Source: JAVBLV01 sp031553195 (GTDB lineage Bacteria; Bacteroidota; Bacteroidia; Bacteroidales; P3). From it: a DNA stretch of 13,302 bases. A program made the position numbers and the translations under genes. The notes under the pieces are model-generated. The model had not been told where the DNA came from and did no database searches. It saw nothing but the letters and a program-made list of their open reading frames with translations. The DNA lies in the NCBI GenBank assembly GCA_031553195.1, contig JAVBLV010000104.1, forward strand, positions 1 to 13,302, given 5' to 3'. Numbering within the stretch: the stretch's first letter is position 1; each line of letters begins with the position of its first letter. Shown here piece after piece: positions 7,064-13,302 of the stretch.

Positions 7064-7363
7064 TTTGTCAAATATAGTATTTAAATGATCTGAATAATGA
7101 TATAAAGTACAAAGTTAGTGATTTTTTGGGAGCCAGAAAATATTATGGGAAAGCCAAAAGGAAATTGCGTTGGTTGTAATAGCGCCATGGATATTTTGAA
7201 GTTTATTTATTGGCCAAGATATTTGAATTACAGGATATTTTAAAAATGAAATTGCCAATATTGTAGTTTTTTATTAAATTCGCAGAAGAATTTCTATATA
7301 TTACAAGAGGTATTTTGTTTGTAATATTTTAAAAATCAGATCGATTAGAAAATAAATCGTTTT
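7064..7363. other. Divergent intergenic region, MutS-like gene / purA
   Basis: Three hundred AT-rich bases separate the two divergent genes. Apart from the minus-strand promoter at 7110-7140, nothing is firm. On the purA side TTTGTTTG (7314-7321) differs from the -7 consensus by one base but has no matching -33 box. I see no purine riboswitch-like structure and no small reading frame worth calling. Confidence 0.4.
7110..7140 (-). promoter_or_regulatory. Likely promoter of the MutS-like/kamDE operon
   Basis: On the minus strand TAACTTTG (7117-7110) is an exact Bacteroidetes -7 box (TAnnTTTG). Nineteen bases upstream is TTTT (7140-7137), one base off the -33 TTTG. Transcription would start near 7103, giving a leader of about 40 bases before the ATG. 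Confidence 0.55.
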
Positions 7364-8656
7364 ATGAGTACATTAGATGTTTTATTGGGGCTTCAATGGG
7401 GAGATGAAGGAAAAGGGAAAGTAGTAGATGTATTAACTCCTGGTTATGATGTTATTGCTCGTTTTCAAGGAGGTCCCAATGCAGGGCATACATTAATTTT
7501 TAATAACAACAAGCATATATTGCAAACGATTCCTTCGGGAATTTTTCATCCCGATAAGATTAATTTGATTGGCAACGGCGTCTTAATCGATCTTTATACT
7601 TTTGAAAAAGAAATAATTGCGTTATCTGAAAAAAAAGTTGACGCTACTCAAAATCTGTTTATTTCTAAAAAGGCGCACCTCATACTACCTACCCACCGTT
7701 TGCTTGATATGGCCAACGAAAAGGCAAAAGGAAATGCAAAAATAGGTTCGACATTAAAAGGAATAGGTCCCGCTTATACAGACAAAGTAGCAAGGGTCGG
7801 TTTGCGAGTAGGAGATATTTTATCGCCGGATTTTGAAAACCGGTACAATGCAGTCAAAAATCAGCATATTATGCTTGCAAAAGCATTGGGATTCAACAGT
7901 GATGATTTTTTTGCAGAATCGTTAAGTTTAAGCGAATATGAAGAAAAGTGGAAATCTTCTTTAGCTACATTGAAACAATTCCGGTTAATTAACAGCGAAT
8001 ATTTTTTAAATGATTGTCTGGAAAAGGGGATGAAAGTTTTGGCCGAAGGGGCGCAAGGTTCGATGTTGGATGTAGATTTTGGTTCATATCCGTTTGTTAC
8101 TTCGTCAAATACAATTACCGCCGGAGTATGTTCGGGATTGGGCGTATCTCCTTCCAGAATAAATAAAGTCATTGGCATCAGCAAAGCTTACTGCACTCGC
8201 GTGGGAAGCGGACCATTTCCTACAGAGCTTTTTGATTCGGATGGAGATAAATTACGAAAAGAAGGGAATGAATTCGGTTCTGTTACAGGTCGGCCCCGCC
8301 GTTGCGGATGGGTGGATATCCCTGCATTGAAATATGCTTGTATGTTGAGTGGCGTTACGGATTTATTTATCACAAAAATAGATGTTTTAAATAATTTCGA
8401 CATGGTTAAAATCTGTTCTCAATACTCAATTTCCGGAAAAGAAACGCAAGAAATTCCTTTTGAATTCAATTCCCTTGAGATAAATCCCGTTTATAAAGAA
8501 TTTGGAGGATGGAATACAGATTTGAAAGAATTTACTTCTTATGAATCGTTGCCGCACAATTTAAAAGTTTATTTGGAAGTTATAGAAAAGGAAACCGGAA
8601 CGCCAATCAGGGCTGTTTCAACTAGTCCGGACAGGAAAGATATTATATTTAAATAA
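7364..8656 (+). CDS. purA: Adenylosuccinate synthetase
   Basis: PurA joins IMP and aspartate using GTP to give adenylosuccinate, the committed step to AMP, in the cytoplasm. The 430-residue length matches the bacterial enzyme. The N-terminal loop QWGDEGKGK (11-19) supplies the catalytic Asp14, and GPNAGHT (38-44) the catalytic His43. The GSTLKGIGPAYTDKVAR stretch holds the IMP-binding loop and Arg. TGRPRRCGWVD carries the aspartate/phosphate-binding arginines, and ITKIDVLN is the guanine-recognition TKxD-type motif. All expected motifs are present. It starts at the ATG at 7364, which gives the normal N-terminus. It is divergent from the lysine operon and 86 bases upstream of an unrelated exported protein; no other purine gene is here, which is usual for purA. 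No riboswitch was seen. Confidence 0.98.
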   Translation: MSTLDVLLGLQWGDEGKGKVVDVLTPGYDVIARFQGGPNAGHTLIFNNNKHILQTIPSGIFHPDKINLIGNGVLIDLYTFEKEIIALSEKKVDATQNLFISKKAHLILPTHRLLDMANEKAKGNAKIGSTLKGIGPAYTDKVARVGLRVGDILSPDFENRYNAVKNQHIMLAKALGFNSDDFFAESLSLSEYEEKWKSSLATLKQFRLINSEYFLNDCLEKGMKVLAEGAQGSMLDVDFGSYPFVTSSNTITAGVCSGLGVSPSRINKVIGISKAYCTRVGSGPFPTELFDSDGDKLRKEGNEFGSVTGRPRRCGWVDIPALKYACMLSGVTDLFITKIDVLNNFDMVKICSQYSISGKETQEIPFEFNSLEINPVYKEFGGWNTDLKEFTSYESLPHNLKVYLEVIEKETGTPIRAVSTSPDRKDIIFK

Positions 8657-8742
8657 TGATCGTCAAAACCAGATGAAAATCGGAATAAGAAATCAAATTG
8701 TTCCCATTTTATAATGGCTTTTGAATTAAAATCATCTACAGT

Positions 8743-9825
8743 ATGAAAAACATATTAGCTGCACTGTTTATTTTGTCAACGTTCTCTCTTTATGCCCAAC
8801 CAAAAATAAAGGAGTCTGAAGTTCCCAAAGAAGTGTTACTGGCATTAGAAAATACTTATGCTTCATATAAGGTAAAAAATTGGTATCAGGAATCAAGTCA
8901 ATATATTGCCGATTTAGTAGTAGACGGACAAGAAGGGAAAGCCTACTTTACGTCCAAAGGCAGTTGGCAGTATAGTTCTTTTCCAGTCCAGGAAGCAGAG
9001 TGTCCGACGTTGATGATGTCTTATTTTATCAATAATTATCCGGGATTTCGTTCCAAACGAATCGAATACATCGAAGAGCAGTCCGGCGATAATTATTATC
9101 GAATGATCATTTCGAAGAAAGGAATCGGATCAACTGAATACGAATTGGTATTCGATACCCGTGGGAAACTTTTGAAAAGCAACGCCCCCGATCCGGAGTC
9201 TGTCAAAAAAGAATATCTAGCCCGTACGAATCCCGAAGATTTTGATCCGAAAGAAAAAACGCCGCCTGAACCGCCCACCTCTACCGGAGGTAACGAAAAA
9301 ACATCTTCTTCCAAACAAGGGAATTCCCAATTAACTATTGAAGCGGAAGAAAACAATCCGGACAGGCCGACCGAAGCGATTCAAAAAGCTTTTAACAAAC
9401 GTTATTCCGAATCTCGCATAGAACAAGGCCCGGAGTGGATAAAAGAAGATACCGTCTATATTGCCCGCTTTATTAACAGGCAGGAAGCAATACTTCAATT
9501 GACTTTCCTCGAAGATGCAACCTTGGTTTCTACAATGACCGAATTATTTGAAGAAAGATATCCGATGGGGATAATTAAATACTTAGACAATAGATTCAAA
9601 GACGAAAAATATAAAATAGAAAAAATTTGCCGTTTCGATTATGATGTAAAATATCGCGACCCTGCAACGGGACTGAGACCTAAGACTTATTTTTATGTAG
9701 TGGTTTCTCAGAAGGTAAAAGGTCAGAAAGAAAAGAAAATTACGCGTTTGACTTTTGATACCCGGTATACATTCACAGGGCTTTTGGCAGAACCTATTGA
9801 TCGATTCGATAAAGTTTTGAAATAA
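8743..9825 (+). CDS. Exported protein with two PepSY-like (BLIP-like) modules
   Basis: A 360-residue protein begins with a clear signal peptide (MKNILAALFILSTFSLYA, likely cut before QP at 19), so it is periplasmic or outer-membrane associated. Residues ~20-155 and ~215-355 look like two diverged copies of one module, each ending in a beta strand with FDTR (YELVFDTRGKLLKSN and ITRLTFDTRYTFTGLL) after a YP-containing helix. This fits the PepSY-like/BLIP-like family (DUF2874 type) abundant in Bacteroidetes. A flexible linker rich in P, E, S, N and K (~160-215) joins them. Function is unknown; such domains are thought to bind peptides or block proteases. No lipobox is present. It lies 86 bases after purA and 118 before the PAP2 phosphatase on the same strand. 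Joint expression is possible but unproven, as a hairpin stands between the latter two. Confidence 0.75.
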   Translation: MKNILAALFILSTFSLYAQPKIKESEVPKEVLLALENTYASYKVKNWYQESSQYIADLVVDGQEGKAYFTSKGSWQYSSFPVQEAECPTLMMSYFINNYPGFRSKRIEYIEEQSGDNYYRMIISKKGIGSTEYELVFDTRGKLLKSNAPDPESVKKEYLARTNPEDFDPKEKTPPEPPTSTGGNEKTSSSKQGNSQLTIEAEENNPDRPTEAIQKAFNKRYSESRIEQGPEWIKEDTVYIARFINRQEAILQLTFLEDATLVSTMTELFEERYPMGIIKYLDNRFKDEKYKIEKICRFDYDVKYRDPATGLRPKTYFYVVVSQKVKGQKEKKITRLTFDTRYTFTGLLAEPIDRFDKVLK

Positions 9826-9883
9826 CGATTAGGCTTCTGAAAGTATTTCCTTTTGTGTCTGCTATTCGAACGAGTGAAGGAAT

Positions 9884-9903
9884 AACGTTTCAAAGGAAAC
9901 GTT
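9884..9903. other. Perfect hairpin between PepSY-like and PAP2 genes
   Basis: AACGTTTC (9884-9891), a 4-base loop AAAG, then GAAACGTT (9896-9903) form a perfect 8-bp stem. A second possible stem, TATT(T)CCTT against AAGGAATA, precedes and partly overlaps it. No T-run follows, so it is a weak terminator candidate or an RNA-processing or binding site. Confidence 0.4.
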
Positions 9904-9943
9904 TAATCCATACAGATTGTTTAGTCGTTTTTAAACATAAACT

Positions 9944-10534
9944 ATGAAAGCTAAAACAATCTCATTTTTTCTTTGTTGCGCGCTTTTTATTTCTTCGTTA
10001 AAAAGTCAAAATTGGGAAGCGAATGTTATTCGTAACATTCAATCTTCTCAGACATCTTTCCTTGACAATACAATGAAGTTTTTGTCAAATTCCGCTTATG
10101 TTGTTGTTCCGGCTGTTCCCGTAGGTTTGTTCGTTACCGGATTGGCCACAAAGAATACCGATATGTGGGGAGGTTCTATTCAAATGAGTATAGGTCTTGC
10201 CGGTTCCGCTCTCCTCTCGCTCGGACTGAAAGAAATCATACAACGCGACAGGCCCTTTGTATCGCATCCCGATATTCACAATTGGGGAAATGAGAAAAGT
10301 TACTCTATGCCTTCCAGTCATACAGCATTTGCATTTTCTTTAGCAACATCTTTAACGCTTCAATATCCGAAATGGTATGTTGTGGCGCCAAGCTATCTTT
10401 GGGCTGCCGGGGTCGCTTATTCCCGCATGTATTTGGGCGTTCATTATCCTTCGGATTTAATTATCGGAGCGTTAATAGGCATTGCATGTTCTGTAGCAGG
10501 ATATTATTTGGTTCCGGTTTCAAAATTCAAATAA
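9944..10534 (+). CDS. PAP2-family membrane phosphatase
   Basis: This 196-residue protein carries all three PAP2/acid-phosphatase motifs: KEIIQRDRP (Lys96 to Pro104, the KX6RP motif), PSSH (123-126, the PSGH motif with His126) and SRMYLGVHYPSD (Ser160 to Asp171, SRX5HX3D with the nucleophile His167). It has an N-terminal hydrophobic segment (5-18, a signal anchor or peptide) and further membrane segments near 50-68, 78-95, 127-140, 145-160 and 172-190. The active site should face the periplasm. Substrates of the family are lipid phosphates such as undecaprenyl diphosphate, phosphatidate or lipid A phosphates; which one applies here cannot be read from the sequence. The start at 9944 places a signal-like stretch at the N-terminus. 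It follows the PepSY-like gene and is the last gene before a terminator-rich gap. Confidence 0.92.
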   Translation: MKAKTISFFLCCALFISSLKSQNWEANVIRNIQSSQTSFLDNTMKFLSNSAYVVVPAVPVGLFVTGLATKNTDMWGGSIQMSIGLAGSALLSLGLKEIIQRDRPFVSHPDIHNWGNEKSYSMPSSHTAFAFSLATSLTLQYPKWYVVAPSYLWAAGVAYSRMYLGVHYPSDLIIGALIGIACSVAGYYLVPVSKFK

Positions 10535-10543
10535 TGAATCCTC

Positions 10544-10603
10544 CCTATATTTCCGAATTTCTCAGGAAAATATAGGTGGAGATATTTCCTTTCTACTCTT
10601 TTT
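10544..10603 (+). terminator. Probable terminator after the PAP2 gene
   Basis: CCTATATTTCC (10544-10554) pairs with GGAAAATATAGG (10565-10576), leaving one bulged base and a 10-base loop. A T-rich tract, not immediate, follows at 10583-10603. The hairpin starts 10 bases after the PAP2 stop codon. Position and stem support termination; the distance of the T tract weakens it. Confidence 0.5.
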
Positions 10604-10619
10604 GACGCCTCAAAAAGAG
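10596..10619. terminator. Perfect 10-bp hairpin, possible second or bidirectional terminator
   Basis: CTCTTTTTGA (10596-10605) and TCAAAAAGAG (10610-10619) are exact inverted repeats around a 4-base loop, CGCC. The stem itself supplies T-rich ends on both strands. Sequences of this form, TTTTTGANGCCTCAAAAA, recur between Bacteroidales genes (recalled), so it may be a repeat as much as a terminator. Confidence 0.45.
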
Positions 10620-10830
10620 AATCAAAAACAGCTTAAAGATTTAAACACGCTCCGCCTATTGGCTCCGCTTGAACGAAAAATCCTCGCAAAGGTATGTTAC
10701 GCATGGCGTTTGACGGGCTAACGAAGTCCGAATAAAGCAAAGCCAATAACGGCCTACGCCAGATAGCATTAAGAAAAATCATTAGAGGAGGCGTTAAAAC
10801 AAAATTCTGTTCGAAGTCCTCTATTGAAAA
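10620..10830. repeat. GC-richer, self-complementary non-coding block
   Basis: About 120 of these bases (10645-10770) are near 50% GC, well above the surroundings, without a credible reading frame. Internal complementarity includes TGGCGT near 10704 with ACGCCA near 10757, GGCTAACGAAG with a later AAAGCC, and TAGAGGA (10783-10789) with TCCTCTA (10817-10823). CTCCGC occurs twice within 20 bases. The 12-mer at 10678-10689 recurs at 830-841. It could be a dispersed intergenic repeat or a structured RNA; I cannot tell which. Confidence 0.35.
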
Positions 10831-11023
10831 TAGGCTGATAATGAAATCAAATTATTTATGGATTATCATTATAGATTCAACAGGCAAGTTATTTTGTTTA
10901 GCCGGAATGAAGATTTTTCATTTGGGATATAGAGTATGTTTATACTGATACTTTCTCTCCACTGGAATTTTGCATTCATCCGCTTTTAGAATACAGAAAA
11001 ACAATTGTTCCGGATAACTCTAG
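10831..11023. other. AT-rich non-coding spacer
   Basis: I see no gene here. The only structure noted is a small palindrome near 10906-10923, AATGAA-GATTT-TTCATT. Confidence 0.3.
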
Positions 11024-11070
11024 AAAAAAACAAAATAGCAGATCGCTTTATTTCAAACTATCTGCTATTT
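11024..11070 (-). terminator. Intrinsic terminator of tRNA-Pro
   Basis: AAATAGCAGAT (11033-11043) and ATCTGCTATTT (11060-11070) are perfect 11-base inverted repeats around a 16-base loop. On the minus strand the stem runs straight into a T tract (TTGTTTTTTTC, through 11024). It begins 13 bases after the tRNA 3' end, so it is the tRNA terminator. Confidence 0.85.
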
Positions 11071-11083
11071 ATCAATTTAAATG

Positions 11084-11157
11084 TCGGGGTGAGAAGACTC
11101 GAACTTCCGACCACTTGCACCCCATGCAAGTACGCTAGCCAACTGCGCCACACCCCG
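11084..11157 (-). tRNA. tRNA-Pro (anticodon GGG)
   Basis: The minus strand folds into a complete 74-base cloverleaf. The acceptor is CGGGGTG with CACCCCG and discriminator A. The D-stem is GCGC/GCGT, the anticodon stem CTTGC/GCAAG with loop ATGGGGT (anticodon GGG at 11123-11121), and the T-arm GGAAG-TTCGAGT-CTTCT. The C1-G72 pair start is typical of bacterial tRNA-Pro. CCA is not encoded, as is usual in Bacteroidetes. It reads proline codons CCC and CCU. It has its own promoter 12 bases upstream and a terminator 13 bases downstream, so it is a single-gene unit. No repeat of its 3' end, which would mark an integrated element, was found in the window. Confidence 0.93.
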
Positions 11158-11168
11158 ATTTCGATTTG

Positions 11169-11200
11169 CAAAAGTAAGACTTTTTCTCGTTTCTGCAAAA
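11169..11200 (-). promoter_or_regulatory. Promoter of tRNA-Pro
   Basis: On the minus strand TTTTG (11200-11196) is followed by exactly 19 bases and then TACTTTTG (11176-11169). This is a perfect Bacteroidetes -33 (TTTG) and -7 (TAnnTTTG) pair. Transcription would start about five bases before the mature tRNA. Confidence 0.85.
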
Positions 11201-11554
11201 TAAAAATAGCCCTTATTTGTGACAACCGAACCAAAATATAAGCAAATCGCACCTTAAGTATTAAAACTGTAAGAACATGACTAACTATTTTTAGAAGTTA
11301 AAACCCCTGTATTGTTTATTGTTTGCATTTATCATTCGATGTATTGATTTTTATCTATCTAGCAGAAAGAGTCGATGAATTGATGGTCTGCATGTATTTG
11401 CCAAAAGCGAGATCAATAATTAAAAGGAATTTTGAAGTTGCCCAATAACGCTCCTTTGTCTGGCACATCCGAACTGGTTTTTAGTTTTGAAATCTGTACC
11501 CACTTATACAGAGATTTTAACCCTGTTGTCAGAAAACAAATTACTTTTTCTTTA
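11201..11554. other. Non-coding spacer upstream of the palindromic repeat
   Basis: No gene is supported. An imperfect hairpin, AAATCTGTA (11490-11498) with TACAGAGATTT (11507-11517), has one bulged base. The minus strand has an open stretch of about 45 codons around 11410-11550 ending at a stop, but it has no good start and I do not recognise it. Confidence 0.35.
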
Positions 11555-11714
11555 GAGGTCGTTTAAAAATTTTTCTATGAAGTATTTTGAGTCTAAAAAT
11601 GCGCTTTTTTGTCGGAATTTTTACCAAATAGTTCTACTATTCTTGAAAAATCCCGCCTGCAAATTCGCTATTTTTATCTCTCAAAATCGTTTCCATAAAA
11701 ATTTAGACGACTTC
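11555..11714. repeat. 160-bp imperfect palindrome (MITE-like element)
   Basis: The left arm 11555-11632 and right arm 11636-11714 are inverted copies of each other, roughly three quarters identical with small gaps. They meet at a perfect core, AATAGT-TCT-ACTATT (11627-11641). The outer ends are GAGGTCGTTTAAA and TTTAGACGACTTC. The similarity continues weakly a further 15-20 bases on both sides. It would fold into one long hairpin. A second left arm lies at 242-287, showing that this is a dispersed repeat. It resembles a non-autonomous, miniature inverted-repeat element. TTA flanks both ends and could be a target duplication, but that is weak. The open frame across it (from 11577) is considered spurious. 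Confidence 0.7.
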
Positions 11715-11818
11715 TTAGACGAAAAAAGACTCAAAAGCAACTCTTCTAAAATTACTTGTTTTTTATTCAGCATTTTATTTATCAATAGATTGTGCGTCAT
11801 TTTAACGCCAGATTATTT

Positions 11819-13033
11819 ATGGAAAATTGGAAAAGAGTTTTTGGCATTATATGGATAGGCCAATTTTTATCAATCCTCAGCAGTACGATTGTAAACTTTG
11901 CAATTATTTTGTGGATCAGCATCGAAACCGGTTCCGCCGAAATGCTGGCCTATGCGGCCATGGCGGCCATGGTTCCTCAAGCGCTTATAGGGCCTGTAAG
12001 CGGCGTTTTTGTCGACCGTTGGAATCGAAAAAGGATAATGATTCTATCGGATTCTTTTATTGCATTTTGCACGCTCATACTTGCCATTTTGTTTGCTCTT
12101 GAATTGGCAAAAATGTGGCATATTTTTATCCTTTTAGCGCTGCGGTCAATCGGGTCGGCATTTCATTCGCCCTCTATGCAAGCCTCGGTTCCATTGTTGG
12201 CTCCTACGGAACAATTAACGCGTATTGCCGGAATCAATCAGATAATTCAGTCGGTAGGCAATATTGCAGGGCCTGCTTTAGGAGCTTTATTTATTAGCAT
12301 TTGGAGAATGGAATATGTTTTATTGCTTGATATAGCCGGCGCATTGATTGCATGCACTTCGTTGTTATTTGTCCATATCCCCAATCCCAAAAAAGAGGTT
12401 GGCAAAGTAAAAAATGTTTTTCACGAAATGAAGGAGGGAGTTTGGATTGTTTTACAAAACAAAGGATTAAGTTGGATTTTCTTATTTTCGGTTTTGACGT
12501 TCTTTTTTATTATGCCCGTAAGCGTTCTCTTCCCGCTTATGACATTGAATCATTTTACAGGAAACGCTTTCCAGGTAAGTTTGATAGAAGCGTTATGGGG
12601 CGCCGGCGCATTAGCCGGAGGTATATTTATGGGGGTAAGGGTTTACAAAATAAACAAAGTAATATTGATCAATTGTATGTATTTACTTTTGGGCGTTACA
12701 TTTTTATTTTCCGGCGTTTTGTCCTCGGGAGGATTTGTATTCTTTGCCATTTTAACGACCATCGCAGGCGTTTCAGGAGCTGTTTACCAATCGGCTTTTA
12801 CAGGTATTGTACAAACTCACATTGACCCTGCCGTTCTCGGACGGGTGTTTTCAATGTTTTTTAGCGTCAGCCTTATACCCTCTCTCATCGGATTATTGGG
12901 GATTGGCTTTTTTGCCGATAATTTAGGGATAACCACTTCGTTTATCGTATGCGGAGCCATTATTATTTTGATCGGTATTTTGGCATTTACAACGCCTTCG
13001 GCTTTAAGAATTGACAGAAGAGATAGGAGATAG
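11819..13033 (+). CDS. MFS transporter, drug/macrolide-exporter-like
   Basis: This is a 12-helix major facilitator protein of about 404 residues. Motif A after helix 2 reads GPVSGVFVDRWNRKR (Asp66-Arg67 in this numbering). The first helices (VFGIIWIGQFLSILSSTIVN) and the QASVPLLAPTEQLTRIAGIN segment, then GPALGALF, are typical of the Mef/EntS-like H+ antiporter group. The second half repeats the pattern, with the GIVQTHIDPAVLGRVFSMFF loop. The substrate is unknown; the group exports macrolides, siderophores and other small molecules. The frame is open from a GTG at 11792, but the ATG at 11819 (MENWKRVFG) places the first helix at the usual distance and was chosen. The C-terminus ends in a charged tail (RIDRRDRR). 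It stands alone, with the palindromic repeat about 100 bases upstream; no resistance gene is next to it. Confidence 0.9.
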   Translation: MENWKRVFGIIWIGQFLSILSSTIVNFAIILWISIETGSAEMLAYAAMAAMVPQALIGPVSGVFVDRWNRKRIMILSDSFIAFCTLILAILFALELAKMWHIFILLALRSIGSAFHSPSMQASVPLLAPTEQLTRIAGINQIIQSVGNIAGPALGALFISIWRMEYVLLLDIAGALIACTSLLFVHIPNPKKEVGKVKNVFHEMKEGVWIVLQNKGLSWIFLFSVLTFFFIMPVSVLFPLMTLNHFTGNAFQVSLIEALWGAGALAGGIFMGVRVYKINKVILINCMYLLLGVTFLFSGVLSSGGFVFFAILTTIAGVSGAVYQSAFTGIVQTHIDPAVLGRVFSMFFSVSLIPSLIGLLGIGFFADNLGITTSFIVCGAIIILIGILAFTTPSALRIDRRDRR

Positions 13034-13302
13034 ATCCGAACCCCTCAAAAATTAGTTTGTATCATTTTTTATCGAAAGACGTCTCAACTTCCTTCTAAAA
13101 ACAGAAATTAGCACGATGTTAAGCGTCGGAGATTGAATAGTCATTTATACATAATGTTTTATATCAATAGTCCGTTACTTTTAATGTTAAATATCTATAA
13201 ATCAATCAATTAAATGACATTTTAATTTGTTTAAGTCGCTGAAAATCAGTAATTTTATAGTTTATTCTACTATCCTATTCAGTTATGATTTTCAGGACTC
13301 AA
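13034..13302. other. Non-coding 3' flank of the window
   Basis: I see no gene in these AT-rich bases. The MFS gene has no clear terminator hairpin. An inverted repeat close to the edge is listed separately. Confidence 0.35.
13234..13299. repeat. 15-base inverted repeat with 37-base spacer
   Basis: AGTCGCTGAAAATCA (13234-13248) and TGATTTTCAGGACT (13286-13299) are inverted copies differing by one extra base (AGTC-CTGAAAATCA after complementing). The 37-base spacer is AT-rich. The first arm also resembles AGTTGCTGAAAA on the minus strand near the transposase at the left edge. It may be an operator, a hairpin or a mobile-element trace. Confidence 0.5.

Noticed and set aside
7064..7363. Purine riboswitch upstream of purA
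   Set aside because: No conserved three-way-junction pattern was recognisable in the AT-rich leader.
11084..11157. tRNA-Pro as an integration site for a mobile element
   Set aside because: The integrase remnant is 10 kb away, and no direct repeat of the tRNA 3' end was found in the window.
11410..11550. Minus-strand open stretch ending in -VPDKGALLGNFKIPFNY
   Set aside because: It has no plausible start codon, only about 45 codons, no recognised family and an adjacent frame equally open. Chance cannot be excluded, though it could be a gene relic.
11577..11858. Open frame of 93 codons upstream of the MFS gene
   Set aside because: It lies mostly inside the palindromic repeat, overlaps the MFS start in another frame and has no recognisable domain. 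The frame is better explained by the repeat arms.
1..13302. CRISPR array or intact defence system
   Set aside because: No regularly spaced direct repeats of the right length were seen, and the only defence-like gene is a truncated HNH fragment without a partner.

Overview
The window looks like chromosomal DNA from an anaerobic Bacteroidetes, most likely Bacteroidales. The evidence is low GC, promoters of the Bacteroidetes -33/-7 type (a perfect one stands before the tRNA), no Shine-Dalgarno-like leaders, a tRNA without encoded CCA, an integrase fragment with a Bacteroidetes-type arm-binding domain, and PepSY-like secreted proteins. No species is assigned.

Layout. Bases 1-800 are a graveyard of mobile DNA: the 5' end of an IS1595-type transposase running off the left edge, half of a dispersed palindromic repeat, a broken HNH nuclease gene and a broken tyrosine recombinase gene meeting tail to tail. 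Bases 1092-7063 are five minus-strand genes. Read in transcription order they are a MutS-like ATPase, kamD and kamE (the two subunits of lysine 5,6-aminomutase), a CoA-transferase beta subunit with a strong terminator behind it, and a separate YitT-family membrane protein. The first four form a partial lysine-fermentation cluster. KamDE migrates an amino group of (D- or beta-)lysine using adenosylcobalamin and PLP, and the CoA-transferase would act at the acetoacetate/butyrate end of that pathway. kamA, kdd, kce, kal and the CoA-transferase alpha subunit are not in the window.

From 7364 the plus strand carries purA (AMP synthesis), an exported protein with two PepSY-like modules, and a PAP2-type membrane phosphatase. 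Bases 10535-11800 are a gene-poor stretch with hairpins, a GC-richer folded block, a minus-strand tRNA-Pro(GGG) with its own promoter and terminator, and a 160-bp imperfect palindrome. An MFS exporter follows (11819-13033), and the last 270 bases are non-coding with one long-armed inverted repeat.

The best-supported unusual signals are three. The palindromic repeat has a second half-copy at the edge of the nuclease remnant 11 kb away. The aminomutase operon is headed by a MutS-like ATPase that lacks a mismatch-recognition domain. The lysine cluster is incomplete and has a C/G-run repeat block inside it. I did not find a convincing intact new defence or mobile system.
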